Source: an uncultured Angelakisella sp. (GTDB lineage Bacteria; Bacillota; Clostridia; Oscillospirales; Ruminococcaceae). From it: a stretch of 6,588 nt of DNA. Location: contig CALGIL010000409.1 in assembly GCA_937914895.1 (NCBI GenBank), positions 1 through 6,588 of the forward strand, in the 5' to 3' direction. Within the stretch, counting starts at the first letter, position 1, and every line of letters starts with the position of its first letter. The notes beneath the pieces are model-generated. The model was not told the origin of the DNA and searched no databases. It saw nothing but the letters and a program-made list of their open reading frames with translations. Position numbers and translations under genes: made by a program. Below are positions 5,844-6,588 of the stretch, in pieces.

Positions 5844-6588
5844 TCACGGAACATACTCGCAGCTGGCAAAGGGACTTTCCTCCCGGAACAGGACCCGGCC
5901 CCCCTGGCGGAATTCAAAAAGGGCGGGGGCGCAGGGGACCTCGCGGATACTCCGGCTCATTCTCCCCCGGTCCGGCGCGTCCAGGGCAAACCCCGGGCGG
6001 CGCCGCCCAAACCGGACCTCCAGGGAGAGGTCCCCCTGCACAATGAGCAGGCGCCCCTCATCCCTGTGCCGGATGACCGCCCCCCGGTAGGTGGCCAGCC
6101 GGTACTCCACCCCCTCCAGCAGCACCACGCAGATGCAGCCCCAAAACCAGGACCAGCCAAAGGGGATGTGGGCCGCCGACGCCATAATGGAGCAGTCCCT
6201 CTCAAAGGCGCTGCACTGCACCCAGGTGTAGCTTTTGGGAAAGGAACGCCCGGAATCCCCCTCGATGTAGCCCTTTCCCCCGGTAAAATCCAGCGGGGTG
6301 CCGTTGAGGACGACTTTGCCGGCAAGGCGGTGGTTCATGCTGACCACCGTATGCCGGCACTCCATGGGCAAAAACTGAAAAGGCCCCATGATGTCGCCGC
6401 GGATGGGCGAAAGCTGCGTATAGCGAAGCTGCCCGGCAAGCTCCAAATCCCGGCTGTGGACCGAAAGGCGGATGCCGTTTCGGGCAAAGCGGCTGCCGCC
6501 CAGCCGCAGGATGCTTCCCTTGCGGTAGGCGGCAAGGGGGTACCCCACCCCGTAGGACCGGTCCCCCGTGACGGCCTGGAGAAAGGCC
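5844..6588 (-). CDS. Tocopherol cyclase family protein (5' end outside window)
   Basis: Minus-strand gene ending with TGA at 5844-5846. Its frame stays open to the window edge, so the N-terminal part is missing and about 247 residues are visible. GTG at 6548 is an internal codon rather than a convincing start: the frame upstream continues with the family-like residues QAVTGDRSYG. Hallmarks of the tocopherol cyclase (VTE1-like) family are clear: the segment DIMGPFQFLPMECRHTVVSM, then a YIEGDSGRSFPKSYTWVQC motif, a Trp-rich WSWFWG strand and EYRLATYRGAV. In plants and cyanobacteria this family closes the chromanol ring of tocopherol. Clostridial members occur in organisms without a known tocopherol pathway, so their substrate is unknown, perhaps another prenylated or lipid compound. 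It converges on the VTC operon and is probably not part of it. Confidence 0.85.
   Translation of the reverse strand, partial: AFLQAVTGDRSYGVGYPLAAYRKGSILRLGGSRFARNGIRLSVHSRDLELAGQLRYTQLSPIRGDIMGPFQFLPMECRHTVVSMNHRLAGKVVLNGTPLDFTGGKGYIEGDSGRSFPKSYTWVQCSAFERDCSIMASAAHIPFGWSWFWGCICVVLLEGVEYRLATYRGAVIRHRDEGRLLIVQGDLSLEVRFGRRRPGFALDAPDRGRMSRSIREVPCAPALFEFRQGGRVLFREESPFASCEYVP

Noticed and set aside
5838..5844. CCTTTT downstream of the inverted repeat as the U-tract of an intrinsic terminator
   Set aside because: It lies nearly 30 bases beyond the base of the stem, too far for the usual mechanism.

Overview
The window looks like chromosome from a GC-rich anaerobic Firmicute, probably class Clostridia (Oscillospiraceae/Ruminococcaceae-type gut or rumen bacteria). 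This is inferred from AAAGGAG/AGGAGG ribosome sites a few bases before each start, strong G/C preference at third codon positions, short intergenic gaps, a Gram-positive-style lipoprotein, and protein families that co-occur in that group. No taxonomic marker gene is present, so the assignment is tentative.

Layout. Positions 1-43 hold the terminator of an upstream gene outside the window. An extended -10 promoter follows almost at once and drives a two-component system: an OmpR-type response regulator (90-800) and a membrane sensor histidine kinase (787-2184), overlapping by 14 bases. A strong intrinsic terminator (2276-2302) closes that unit. A second promoter (about 2320-2347) precedes a tight three-gene operon: a VTC/polyphosphate-polymerase-domain protein (2441-3229), a DUF4956 membrane protein (3249-3935) and a secreted beta-helix lipoprotein of the Cthe_2159 carbohydrate-binding family (3951-5768). 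The lipoprotein ends inside a large inverted repeat (5732-5811) that contains its stop codon. Beyond it, on the minus strand, is a tocopherol-cyclase-family gene (5844 to the window edge) that lacks its 5' end.

How the genes may work together. VTC-domain, DUF4956, Cthe_2159-like and often CotH-kinase proteins recur as neighbours in Clostridia. The arrangement here (cytosolic polyphosphate-polymerase-type tunnel enzyme, then a four-helix membrane protein with a cytosolic tail, then an exported beta-helix lipoprotein) suggests a poorly characterised system linking a cytosolic nucleotide or phosphate activity to a surface polysaccharide-binding protein. The adjacent two-component system is a plausible regulator, but nothing in the sequence proves it. 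No CotH gene is visible in the window. I see no tRNA, rRNA, CRISPR array, transposase or phage gene.
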